From NCBI GenBank assembly GCA_029747015.1, contig JAKOGI010002715.1, positions 1 through 64,000 of the forward strand: 64,000 nucleotides of DNA, in the 5' to 3' direction. Shown here one piece after another: positions 36,104-46,767 of the stretch. The notes beneath the pieces were generated by a model, which was not told the DNA's origin, did not search any database, and saw nothing but the letters and a program-made list of their open reading frames with translations. Numbering within the stretch: the stretch's first letter is position 1; every line of letters begins with the position of its first letter. A program made the position numbers and the translations under genes. This DNA comes from Carnegiea gigantea. Its lineage: Eukaryota > Streptophyta > Magnoliopsida > Caryophyllales > Cactaceae.

Positions 36104-36982
36104 TCAGGGATCAGGAGGAGAAGAAGCCAATGGGAGTACCTGTGAAGAACAATGAACCTCTAGAGCCTTCTTCTTTCCATCATTAACAACTTTACTCTTG
36201 ACCATCAAAGAACCATCTTTACCCTCTTTTTCCCCCTCTGGGAGATTAGTAGGTGGATTGTCCAAAACAACCTCTTGCAAAATACATCTTTTCTGAGCCT
36301 CTTGCAGCAATTTTTTGTACAACTTCTCCTCTGCATCTCTCAAGAACTTGAACTTTGGAGGTGGGGAAGACCTCAACCTGTCGAGTTCTGCTTCCACTGA
36401 AGATTCAAATAGAGGGTTGTTGTAATTGTTGTTGTTGGCCAAGTTTGAAGAAGGCTTCAGTGATGGGGAAGCCAAAGGACTAAGAAAAGGTGTTTGAGTT
36501 TCAAAGGCCATGATCAAATCACTCAAACTCCTAGTCCTTGACCCTTTTCTGCTCCTATCACCCCTTGATTTCCCATCCTCAGACTCCAAATCCTCCCTGG
36601 TTTCTTCCTTGATGGTGAAGAGGAACCTTGGTGGGCCCATGAGGTTGTGGAGCCGCATGATCTCTGATTCCACGCCATCTTCCGCTAGGGCCTTAAGCAG
36701 CAGATCCTTGCTTGAGGCTAACCCCAATTCAACATCTGGGTCTTCTGGGTTTGCTACAATGGGGTTTGAATTTGTGATGTTTACAGAAGTGGGTTTGTCC
36801 CAGCAAAAGAGATAGAATAGCTCCTTAGTATGATTGCTATCATCCTCTTCAATTCTGTCATTGTTGCTGTTAATTCTCTGCTTTTTCCACCATAGCAGGT
36901 AGTAAAGCTCTGCAACCAGTGCTAACAAAAGAAAGCCAAATACCAGGCTTAACACAATCCCTAACCCACTCAAAATCGTCAT
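36104..36982 (-). CDS. Plant-specific single-pass membrane protein of unknown function
   Basis: Intronless, 292 residues from the ATG at 36982 (MTILSGLGIV...). An in-frame ATG 13 codons upstream (37021) adds only a charged stretch; I prefer the downstream one because the hydrophobic segment then starts the protein, as in relatives I recall. Residues about 3-29 form one transmembrane helix ending AELYYLLWWKK. The rest is hydrophilic, with an acidic loop, a conserved-looking LFYLFCWDKP, a serine/arginine patch (GSRTRSLSDLIMAFETQTPFLSPLASP), a KFKFLRDAEEKLYKKLLQEAQKR helix and a low-complexity tail. No known enzymatic domain. I recall a family member beside WOX2 in Arabidopsis, matching the neighbour here. 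Confidence 0.82.
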   Translation of the reverse strand: MTILSGLGIVLSLVFGFLLLALVAELYYLLWWKKQRINSNNDRIEEDDSNHTKELFYLFCWDKPTSVNITNSNPIVANPEDPDVELGLASSKDLLLKALAEDGVESEIMRLHNLMGPPRFLFTIKEETREDLESEDGKSRGDRSRKGSRTRSLSDLIMAFETQTPFLSPLASPSLKPSSNLANNNNYNNPLFESSVEAELDRLRSSPPPKFKFLRDAEEKLYKKLLQEAQKRCILQEVVLDNPPTNLPEGEKEGKDGSLMVKSKVVNDGKKKALEVHCSSQVLPLASSPPDP

Positions 36983-37740
36983 CTTCTCTTTCTCTCTTAC
37001 ACTCTCTTCTCTCAATTCCAAAAACTAAGACCAACTTCTCTGCGAAACCAGGGCAGATATACAAACTATAAGAACAAAAAGCTTCAAAACTCAAATCCTT
37101 CCACTTATCTAAGAGGAAACGAAACCCATGGAAAGCAAAGCATCAACCCTTTTCCCTGAGGAAAAAGCTCACCGAAAGCCTACTCCTGATTGTCTTCTAC
37201 CTGTTCGATGAAATTCCCCAACGAAAAGATGAACTTTATTCTAGCTAAAGATCCCCATTTTCCAACTTCGTCAGCTTAACTAGAAAGAAAGAAACATGGA
37301 ACTTTAGGAAAAAGGCTCAAGTTTTTGGAGTAAAATCTTTGCTTGGCTTGAACGCCCCCATGACCATAACCAAGAACCACCAAAGCAACCCTCCAGTAAA
37401 TTGAATTAGCTGGAGACAGAGACAGACAGAGATGAAGGGTTGATTTTGTTTTTGGGGGGTGTACCAGAGAAGGGGGTCAAGACAAAAAAAAAATCAAAGG
37501 TAGGAAAGAAATATTTGTTTTGAGTCCAAAAGAGGGCAGCTCACAATCACATGGGCAAGCAAAAGACAATTAAAAAGGGGGGGCTTAGAAACAATTACAA
37601 ACAGAAGTTTTTAATTGAGGGCACTCCTAATAAGAAAAGTGAGAGATTAAGGGGAAAAGGTTGATTAACTGGGAATCACTAATGAGCAATCACAGGGAGG
37701 AGACAGAGGAGAGGAGTGAGAGTGATTGCATCACCCACGC
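36983..37740 (-). promoter_or_regulatory. 5' leader and promoter region of the membrane-protein gene
   Basis: The leader just upstream of the start is pyrimidine-rich on the gene strand (TCTCTCTTACACTCTC in complement). No single TATA box stands out. GA-rich sequence at 37690-37720 may be the distal edge. Confidence 0.4.
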
Positions 37741-37996
37741 CAGGAGGATCATTTCATGACAAAAAAGAACACCTTGCTGTTGTGATATTGCGACCTTTTA
37801 TCATTTCTGTGGGTTATGAGTGCCAATTTGCGAGTAGTCATCAACCTTTTTTTTTGGTTTTTTGGTTTGCCCTTTTGCCTAATTTTTAATGGGATAAATA
37901 TAGACCATAAACTATGCAAGATAGTTGACGAGTTCGTTATTAAGTCTGTTGTTATGAGACTGATTTCTTTATGGTAGTCGAAAATTAAAACATTTA

Positions 37997-38195
37997 GGGT
38001 CTGTCCTTTTCGTTGATAAATTTGGGTTGGTAAAAGGGTGAAATAGGTTGAGATAGGTTGAAGTGGGCTAAAGGTTATATTTTTTGTTGAAATGAGTTGA
38101 AGTAGGTTGAAGTGAGTTGAAATGGGTTGAAGTTGGTTGAAATGGGTTGAAGTTAGTTGAAGTGAATTGAAATTGATAAATTTGTTGAAGTTGGT
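37997..38195. mobile_element. Truncated MITE with GGTTGAAGT minisatellite (copy B)
   Basis: Starts TTA-GGGTCTGTCC like the copy at 1497, with CGTTGATAAATTT next to it, then about twelve units of the gGTTGAAgTg type. No matching right terminus, so it is 3'-truncated. Confidence 0.6.
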
Positions 38196-38199
38196 CAAA

Positions 38200-38650
38200 C
38201 TGCATTAGCTTGATCTTTGGTCATAACCTCTATTAGCTTGAACCACTGTTATTGATAATTCCATGAATCAATAATTATTCTGCTTAATTTTGCACACTAA
38301 CTAAATTGATTAACCTAAACTATTCGAACATTAATAAAATTCAGGTTACCCAATTTATTCATTATGTTGTAGTAGTATAATGCAAATCTTTCACTTACAA
38401 GTTACAACCTTGAAAATGAAGAGACTTTTTTTAGAGTTGAGAAAGTCTGGCCCGACACGATAACCCGACCTGATTCCGACCTGAAGTTATGAGAGAAATT
38501 CGAACACGACACGGACCGAATTGATTTCGACCCGAAATCGACATGATTTGATTGTTTAACTTGAAAACATATTATTTCTCAATTTTAAATTGATCTAAAC
38601 TATTTACAAGATTGATACGAAATTAATCCGTTTATTAAATGAATCAACTC
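38200..38650. other. Spacer with a GACCCGA-type repeat fragment
   Basis: 38450-38545 contains CCCGACACGATAACCCGACC and related words common in dispersed plant repeats; no termini identified. Confidence 0.4.
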
Positions 38651-38657
38651 AAACCAA

Positions 38658-38904
38658 CATGTTACTCCGCTCTAGCTTCTTGTATAACCAAACGGACCAC
38701 ACCCCCCCGGGCCGGGGGCCTCAACCAACGAAAAGAGGGGGTGTGGGGTGGGGGGCCTTGGTGGGCTTTGGGTGCTTCAGTAACATGTTACTCCGCTCTA
38801 GCTTCTTTTATAACCAAACAGACCACCCCCCCCGGGGGGCCGGGGGCCTCAACCAACGAAAAGAGGGGGTGGGGGGCCTTGGTGGGCTTTGAGTGCTTCA
38901 GTAA
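38658..38904. repeat. GC-rich tandem duplication (126-bp and 121-bp units)
   Basis: Both units start CATGTTACTCCGCTCTAGC, pass through AACCAAAC-GACCAC, a C8GGG... block and CCTCAACCAACGAAAAGAGG, and end CTTGGTGGGCTTTG-GTGCTTCAGTAA. They differ by a few substitutions and short indels. The frames across it are not genes. Confidence 0.9.
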
Positions 38905-39198
38905 CAGAGGCAGATGGGGCCGATCGGAAGTCAAAAGTTAGGTTGGGCTAAGGTGATGTTTAGCACAGGCGTTAATAGAATGTCTAGCCCAAACCCAGCT
39001 TTGTATCCACCAGAGGGTCCAGCAGTTAATCTCTCATTCATTGCCGCCGTTAGGCTGGGAGTTAAACAGTGATCACTAATCTTTTTTGGGTATCGCAGTC
39101 ACTAATTGGTAATGTGCTAATGTTCGTGGTGGCACATTCATGGTCTTAATTATTAATGTTCATATGGCCTACCAATTCCATCATCTAGTCCAAAACTT
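38905..39198. other. Short spacer
   Basis: Nothing recognised. Confidence 0.5.
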
Positions 39199-39201
39199 TA
39201 A

Positions 39202-39598
39202 GGCTCTTTTTGGATCTTGAAAAATTTGATGGAAAAAAAAAAAATTTAGAAAAGTTACTTTTTTTCTTGTGTTTGGTTTAGAGAAAATCACAAAGAAAAA
39301 AATATGGAGGAAAGTTTGGTGGAAAAATTGTTAGAAACAAGTGACAAAATTTGCCTCATAAAATTGTGAGGAAAGTTTGAGGAAAATTCTCAACCTTTTT
39401 CCAACCTTGTATTGTTTACATGGCATCAAAATGATTTAAGTAGTTCATCAATATTCAAATTTCTCATCCAAATTCTTGTATTTTTTTCTTGATCCAAAGA
39501 AGAGAAAAAAATTCATTTTCTCCCTACTTTTTTTTCCTCAACATTTTTTTCCCTTCAACTTTTCTTTCCATCAAATTTTCTAAGGACCAAACGAAGCC
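39202..39598. mobile_element. Tourist-like MITE, family 1, copy 2
   Basis: TAA duplications at 39199-39201 and 39599-39601. Terminal repeats GGCTCTTTTTGGATCTTGA and GGCTTCGTTTGGTCCTTAG (right end, other strand). Aligns along its length with 3051-3446, including TCTTGTGTTTGGTTTAGA and ATGGCATCAAAATGATT words. Confidence 0.88.
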
Positions 39599-39845
39599 TA
39601 AAGCATTAATAACAGCTAATAACATTCTCCATCTACTCTCTTCATGTTTATTTAGTCTTCTTTTCTTTGTTTCCCCCTTTTCAATAATTAATTTTATTAA
39701 GAGGATTCACTAATCAAATCACATAAAGCTTAAGAAGAAAATACATTCTTTGTCGCAAAGGACAATTCTATACAAAAACTTTGCTTTGAGTGAGATTTAA
39801 CCTTATCTCTAAAATTGATGATTAGTAGCATTAAAGAAATACTAA

Positions 39846-40862
39846 GGTAGTGTTTGGTTGGAAGGAAAATGGTTTTCTCGAAAAATTATTTTTCATGAAA
39901 ATTGTTTGCCCATGGAAAATTGATTTTCTATCACATTTTTCGTCGTTTGGTACAAGATAAATTATTTTCCATAGAAAAAAGAAAAATGTCAACTGAGTTG
40001 TTTAAGAGGTGAAACATGTTGACTAAATGGAAATAGCAGACATAAATGTTGACCAAATGGATGAATATTGAGTTTAACATTAATATTTGAGTTTTTTTAA
40101 ATATTTTCTATTGGATAATCATGTTTCGATCTAAACCTTTGAAATTGGTTTCGTGACAAAAAAATATCAATTAAATTATTTAAGTAATGAAAAATGTCGA
40201 CTGAATTTCATGACGGAGAAAATGTTGACCAAATGAGATAATGTTATGCTCAAAATCTGAATTTTAGCCTGTTTTAATCATTCCTACCCTTCGACCAAGT
40301 TTCGATCCAAAATGTTGAAATTGTTCTAATAGTGAAAAATGTTGAATTCATTGTTTAAGTTGCGAAAAATATCGAATAAATTGTCGTGGAGGGAAAAAAA
40401 ATGTTGACCAAATGAGATAATATGGAGCTCAAAGTATGAATTTGAGCATATTTTAATCTTTTCTATTTGATAATCAAGATTAAATCCAAACCATTGAAAT
40501 TGTTTCGATGGCAAGTTAACTGAATTATTTTAGTGGCAAAAAATATCAATTAAATTATCATGACAGAGATAAATGTTGATCAAATGAAAATAATTTAAAC
40601 TCAAAATCTAGATTTGAGTTCATTTTAATATTTCCAATTGAATAGTCAAGTTTCGATCCAAACCATTAAAATCGAATTTTGCACCTAAATTTCAGTTGAT
40701 CATATCACTAAAAAGTTGAAAGGAGAAAATTAATTTCCTATCTTTTCAAAAAGGAAATCATTTTCTTTAAAAAATAGTTTTTCATTCTTTATTGTGCCAA
40801 ATAACGGAAAATTGCAAAACTATTTTCTGGGAAAATCATTTTCCTCCCAACCAAACACTACC
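39846..40862. mobile_element. PIF/Harbinger-like non-autonomous element with an internal ~175-bp array
   Basis: TAA duplications (39843-39845 and 40863-40865). Terminal repeats GGTAGTGTTTGGTTGG, perfect at both ends, extending imperfectly through GAAGGAAAATGGTTTTC. The interior consists of four diverged units recognisable from AATGTTGACCAAATG near 40045, 40221, 40401 and 40572 (spacing about 171-180 bp). No transposase. Confidence 0.85.
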
Positions 40863-40931
40863 TAAAAATTTGCATCTTTTTTGCATGTTTGCCTATTAAA
40901 TACCTACACTTGTAGGAACATGCAACCATGT

Positions 40932-41223
40932 TGTTCAAGAATCAATTCAACTAAAAATTTAAGCTGATAGTTGTAGACCCAACTGCCCAATAATATATTT
41001 ATACTCTAACATACTCCCTCATGCGAATGCCCTTTGAGTTTGAAGCGTGAATATTACAAAGGTTTCCCTACCTAACCTTACGTAACAAATCAATATGGGA
41101 GCTATTAAGATTTGAACTCGAAACCTCTCACTCAGAAAAACTCTGATACTATGTTCAAAAACCAACTCAACAAAAAACTCAACTTAATGGTTGTAGGCCT
41201 AAAGATATATTCATACTCTAACA
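40932..41223 (-). mobile_element. TRIM (terminal-repeat retrotransposon in miniature), 292 bp
   Basis: Perfect 5-bp target duplication CATGT (40927-40931 and 41224-41228). The terminal direct repeats are 80 bp (40932-41011) and 72 bp (41152-41223), each opening TGTTCAA and closing CTCTAACA, TG...CA on both strands. Next to the right repeat is a mutated primer-binding site (complement of CTCTGATACTA, tRNA-iMet type), so the element reads on the minus strand. A purine-rich tract GCATGAGGGAGTA adjoins the other repeat. No coding sequence. Confidence 0.87.
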
Positions 41224-41228
41224 CATGT

Positions 41229-44200
41229 AACGAACTTTTAAGGATCAGCTAAACCTTTTTTGGCTAATGCATCTATTATTTTATTTGTTTGTCTCTCTCC
41301 ATTTTCATAGAAGAGGAAGCGAAGTTGAAGAATTATTTCTTAAAAGAGAAACAATTGAACGGGTTAATTACATGGTCCAACGGTCCACATGTATTCTAAT
41401 TAGAGTTTTTGTTGTCACTAGCTGCCTAACAAATTCAAGAAACTCATCCTAGATTTACAATTGACTAAACACGAGCTTTCTTACATCTCATCATCCATCA
41501 ATGTTTCTTTTAAGTTGCACAACAAATATGGAAAAAGTACAAATTTTAAGTGTAATTAAGCAACTAGACATTGAACATGCAAGTTGATAGATTAGAGCAT
41601 CTACTTGACAAACACGTTACTATTGATGGTCGCTTTTTTTTTTTCCCGCTGCTAAAGTTGTTTTCTCTTCTCCAATTTTTAGTTAGGTGTAACCTGAGAA
41701 ATGAAAGTGTCATAGACTTAACACAAACAATGGTTCAACACACATCTAAATCACCCACTAATGCGAAAAGAACATACAACTCTCCTAAATTTCAAAAACA
41801 ACTACTTTTCAGCTAACTAAAGGCATCGTATGTTGATCAAAACTAATAAAAAGCGATGACTTCCACTTGGAATCTGAATAAACATGTTCAAACAAAGTCG
41901 ATCTACTTCCTGCGCTGCTTTCAAACTCTTTTCTCAAACTTTTTTTGATTCTTCAAATGATTTAAGTTTCATTCTCAACAACCGAAATACTAAATTACTT
42001 GTCCGATCAATTCGTAAAGTTTTTGAGTTATAATATTAAATTAGAAAAGAGGAGTGAATTCATTTTTGGGGGGGGGGGACTTTGATGAAATGAGTGACAT
42101 ATCTATTATGCCAGCAAACATTAAGACATTAATTATTAGCTAATTTGAAATGATAAGGCCTTTTTCTATTATCATCATCGATTATTTCTAAAAGAACCGC
42201 TGAATAAAACAATACAACGATAAACGTGATTAGTTAGTTCATCACTACAACGGCACCGTATGTATAGTGCCAGATCCAGAAACTTTGTACAACGGTGTTA
42301 TTTCTTAGTTTTGTAAAACTTAAATAATACTTGTCAATTTTTATGGTACAAATTTTGAAATATTGTTATACAAAAATTCAAACAATTTTCTTGACTAACG
42401 GTGTCCGTGGACATAGGTAGACTCAATGTGGATCTGGCTATGAGTATATGACTTAGGATAACTTCTTTTAGACTTATGATAATGTACTTATTGATGCTTA
42501 TTACTGAAATATGCTGAGTCATGTTAAAATATGCTAAAACATGTTGAATCCTGATGAATAGTATTGAATGAGTCTATACAATAGGGGTTAATTGTAATTG
42601 AGGATGAAAATATATTTATATACCTATGTAACTATTATATGTACTAAAATGAGCTCTCATAAATATGTATGTATTTATGTTGTGGTAGAATATGATCATT
42701 TTCTAATAAGTTGTATTTTATATGTCATGATATTTATAAATTAAATTGAATGTTTTTTAAATGATATATGTAATATACAAATAATTTGCAAATCTATGTT
42801 TAGTTTGTAGTTGCTATTATTAACACAATAATTTCGTGTATCATTAGCAACTGATTGCAAAATTAATTTAATTTTAAAAATAATTATAATTAGATATACC
42901 TAGAACAAATATTTTTACATAGTTCTTCGTAAATTATAAGTCGACGTTGCCCATAGATGGTGTAGTAAGTGATGGGGATTGGGTTTTATAGAATAAAATA
43001 ATTTATATTTATTACCGGCTTGTTAGGAGGAGAATGACATAGGGTAATTTTAGTTTTTAATCAAGAGATACGGAAAAAAATAAGATATAACAATATATTG
43101 GATATAGAAGTTGGTAGTTAAATTATTAATTTATAATTAGCAATATTTTTTAAAAAACTTTTTAATTTAATTGTATTCTTAAAATAATTATGAATTTTTA
43201 CATAATTTATGACAAATCTGTCTATTATATAATATGTTTTATGGATGCAATAATATTAATACTTTTCATATTATTGTGCAACATTTTATTTCATTGCATA
43301 GTGTAAATGTTTTTTCAACTTTAGACAAATTTTACAATAGTAAACCTATTTATATTATTAGTAAGATAAGTCCAATTATTGATAAAGAATATGTGATTGG
43401 GATTTAATCACAATCTAATCAATCAAGCACTTTTACAAGTATTGAATCGTTCTGAATTGTACTGAATTATGCCAAATGATGCTGAATTGTATTTGATCAT
43501 GTTAAATTGTATTAAAATACGTTAAATGCTGATGATAAGTACTTAGTATAAGTTAAAAAGAGTATACTTCAACCATTGGCTAAAAGGGATTTAAAAAAGT
43601 CTAACTACTTAGAAAATGAAGTAGAAACTTCAACCGTTGAATTGACTACACAATATACTGACTTTGTACTAAACATACTAAAATCATAGTCCATAATCCT
43701 TTGAGAACTTCTTGAAATAATTGGTCTCCAAACACCCTCACAATAAAATCTTCCAAGTTTAATTGTGTGAAAACCTTGTTGAAAAAAATACCCATACCTA
43801 GCTACATGCACCCTATTACATATGAAATCACCATTTTTTTTAGCCTATACCCCATGCCCAAGGCCCATGTACACTTATTTCATCGGACTTCTGAATTGAG
43901 ACCTAGATATGCTTTTATTTTGTACCATCTTTTTTAAGATTGCTCTCAATTAATAATTTGTATCACTTCATTTTCAATACTAATTACTAATTTTCTGTCT
44001 TGCTATTTTCTCAATTTCTAGGCTTCTTTACTTTGCAAGTAAAACATTTTAAATACTAGGGTTATATCCCTTACATAAGGGTTTAGGTTAGATTTTTTTT
44101 AATGTATTATCAATAGTCAATTTGTTTTCAAATATAGCAAAATAAATTTACAAATTAGATTACTCAATTTATGAAGACTTTGAGCATTTCTTCTTGATTT

Positions 44201-45530
44201 TTTCTATTCTAGTAATGTACTTATCCTTTTTAATGTTAAACTCCTATTTAATTTTTATGTGTTTTTTAACATTTAAATCATTTTCTTTTTAAAATTTTAA
44301 TTTTTGATGACCTAATTATATTATTAAAAATTAAAAGCTAATATGATCTAAAGTACTTTTCAAATTAATTTTAAAACTATATTATGAGTCTGGTATATAT
44401 TGCAAAACATGCTCTTTAAATCAGCTACATTGATTTCTTTTTTGTTTTTGGGTTGTATAATATGAGATGCAGTCGTATTTGAACATAAAAGAGTGAGTCA
44501 AATTGAGCATCCCCTAGCTAAAATTATTTAGTAATTGCACTATAGAGCATCTAAACAGACACTTTGTTGCATGTAATATTGTGCACGTATGGCTCATTCT
44601 TTTGATTAGAATCAACAAATAGTATTTTATTAAATGATCTCTATCCTACTTAACAAAATGATCGTATCCTATATGGCATCCTATATGACAATCCCCGTGC
44701 GTGTCATTCATATACTTGTACCCTTGGAGTACATGATATATTACTTCTACCCTTGCAGTCCATGAATGTTGAATAGGTGGTTAAATAGCGTATGCTGCGC
44801 TATAAATTTGGATGGTTGTTTGAAATGGGCAATGAACCCATCACCAAGACGATGAAACTAAAATTATTAGTAGTAGATGACAGCTCGATCTGACATTAAA
44901 AAGCCTCCTCTTTTGTCAACTAATCACAAACCCATGCACAGCCTGAAATTCCATCTCCTTATCACATTTTAATTATTCTACTTAATTGACTTAACAACAG
45001 CATCCTGATTTCAAATACTGTGCTTCTTCCAAAGAGTCACTGCTCTTAATAATTCCTACATGTCATTCTCCTATTCGCTATCATCCAAGAAATTTTCCAC
45101 CTGGAACATCATCGACTCCATCATCCACCGTACGTTGAATTTCTTAACTTTTGCTTAATTTAATTATTTGATTGCACTTAATTCTAAACAACTTAACGTA
45201 AACCCTTCAGCTTCTCTCTCTCTTTTTGGATCATCATCTCATCTGCAATGTAAAATGTGAGGCTTAAATTCCCAAAGCCCTAGCCCTCACACCTACTTCA
45301 TATAGCACCTATATGACGATCCAATAAACCCTCTCCCTCTAGACATTTTTACCCATCCATCTGTCATTCCCAAGACAGCTCCTTGGCCAGGTGATCACCC
45401 CAAGCTCATGGGGGCATTTCAGTCTTTTCACTTCTTCCACGAATTAGAGTCTCTTTCCCTCCCTCAGCCGCTGCCCGCCATGTTTTCAGAGATGCTCAGC
45501 ACCAAAAACAATACGCATGTCAATCCCTCC
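41229..45530. other. Intergenic sequence upstream of the WOX gene
   Basis: About 4.3 kb with no supported gene. 42430-42590 and 43430-43560 carry cryptic repeats of the TGCTGAATTGTATT type. G12 at 42068. The last few hundred bases are presumably WOX promoter. Confidence 0.4.
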
Positions 45531-45533
45531 CCC

Positions 45534-45540
45534 TATAAAA
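45534..45540 (+). promoter_or_regulatory. TATA box of the WOX gene
   Basis: TATAAAA in CCCCTATAAAACGG, 90 bp before the ATG; the following leader is a GAGAGA-rich stretch (45559-45625). Spacing predicts a start near 45565. Confidence 0.75.
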
Positions 45541-45629
45541 CGGACTGATTAGTTGGGAAAGAGAGAGAGAACTAAGCAAAAGCAAATTAACATTCAAGAG
45601 AGAGAGAGGGGGAGAGAGAGAGAAATATA

Positions 45630-46767
45630 ATGGAGGAAGATCATCATCATAATGATCATGACCAACAACAGCAACAACAAAATCATGATGATCATGATGA
45701 GGATCAAGAGAGAGGATCATCATCAGGAGTGGGAGGGTCAAGGTGGAACCCAACCAAGGAGCAAATAGCGTTGCTGGAGAAGATGTATAATGAGGGAGTC
45801 CGCACGCCCAGTGCCGAGCAGATACAGCAGATAACTGGCCGCCTCAAAGAACATGGTCATATTGAGGGCAAAAATGTTTTCTATTGGTTCCAAAATCATA
45901 AGGCTCGCCAACGCCAAAAGCAGCGTCAACAGCGTCTGGTTGCTAATCAAACCCTTCATATTAATCATATTCATCATCCTACCTTTCTTCCTCCTCAACA
46001 TTATCATCCTAATCCTCATCCTAATCACAGTATTAACCTTAACCTTCACCCTAAGCCTATTTTTCCGGCTCTCCCTCCTTCTAATTACCGCCCCACTAAC
46101 TATCATTATCTCCCAAACCCTAATGCCACTGGTGAGTTTTTATTGGTGTACCTTTTCTTGTTTATTGTATGTACTTTAGTTTAAGGAGTCTTTACTTTGT
46201 TCTTGGCATATTGAATTTTTGGTTTTGTTTCAAAATATTTTTTAACATAACGCGTTTTATGTTAGACAGTCTTATCGAATACCAGAAGAAGAGTCTTTAT
46301 TTTGTTCTTGTCATATTGAGTTTTTGGTGCTTTAATTTGCCTGAATGTACGCATTGGTATATATATATGCAGCAATTTGCAACCCTTATTGTTACCAGCT
46401 GCCCCAATCCAACCTGGGTTTCCATCCAGTGCCTCCTGCCCAGTATCACAACAGTGCACCCGCATCCAGTCATAATCTTCCTACAGGTTGCAGTAGGGCT
46501 CCATCCGGTGCTGTCTCGATGATGATCAGCGTGAATAATGCAGCATATGATGATCATCTTTGTCACCTGCAGGATCAGAATGTGGGCGTGAGGACACTGG
46601 ATCTTTTCCCAGTGCATCCAACTGGGATATTGGAACACAAGGTTAGAAGTACTAATAGTACTAATTCTTCTTCAGCGACGAATTCTTCCATTGATACACA
46701 TACAAGTGATACTGGAAATCAGCAACAGCAAAGGCTCTTTGATTTCTTCTCTAGTGAGAGTGACTGA
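45630..46767 (+). CDS. WOX2: WUSCHEL-related homeobox transcription factor, WOX2-like
   Basis: Two exons: 45630-46131 and 46373-46767, joined over a 241-bp intron (ACTG/GTGAGT donor, ATATGCAG acceptor, phase 1), giving 298 residues. Residues 1-30 are His/Gln/Asp-rich. The homeodomain is about 37-100 ([28 protein letters not shown], then recognition helix [18 protein letters not shown]). A His/Pro/Asn-rich linker follows; the WUS box TLDLFP is at 242-247 and a C-terminal [11 protein letters not shown] closes the protein. RWNPTKEQI and ARQRQKQ fit WOX2 better than WUS, WOX3, WOX4 or WOX5. WOX2 proteins are nuclear regulators of early embryo patterning; the WUS box mediates repression. The family is certain, the member probable. 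Confidence 0.9.

Noticed and set aside
45738..46106. Minus-strand and other-frame ORFs across the WOX exon
   Set aside because: Shadow frames of a clear homeodomain coding exon.
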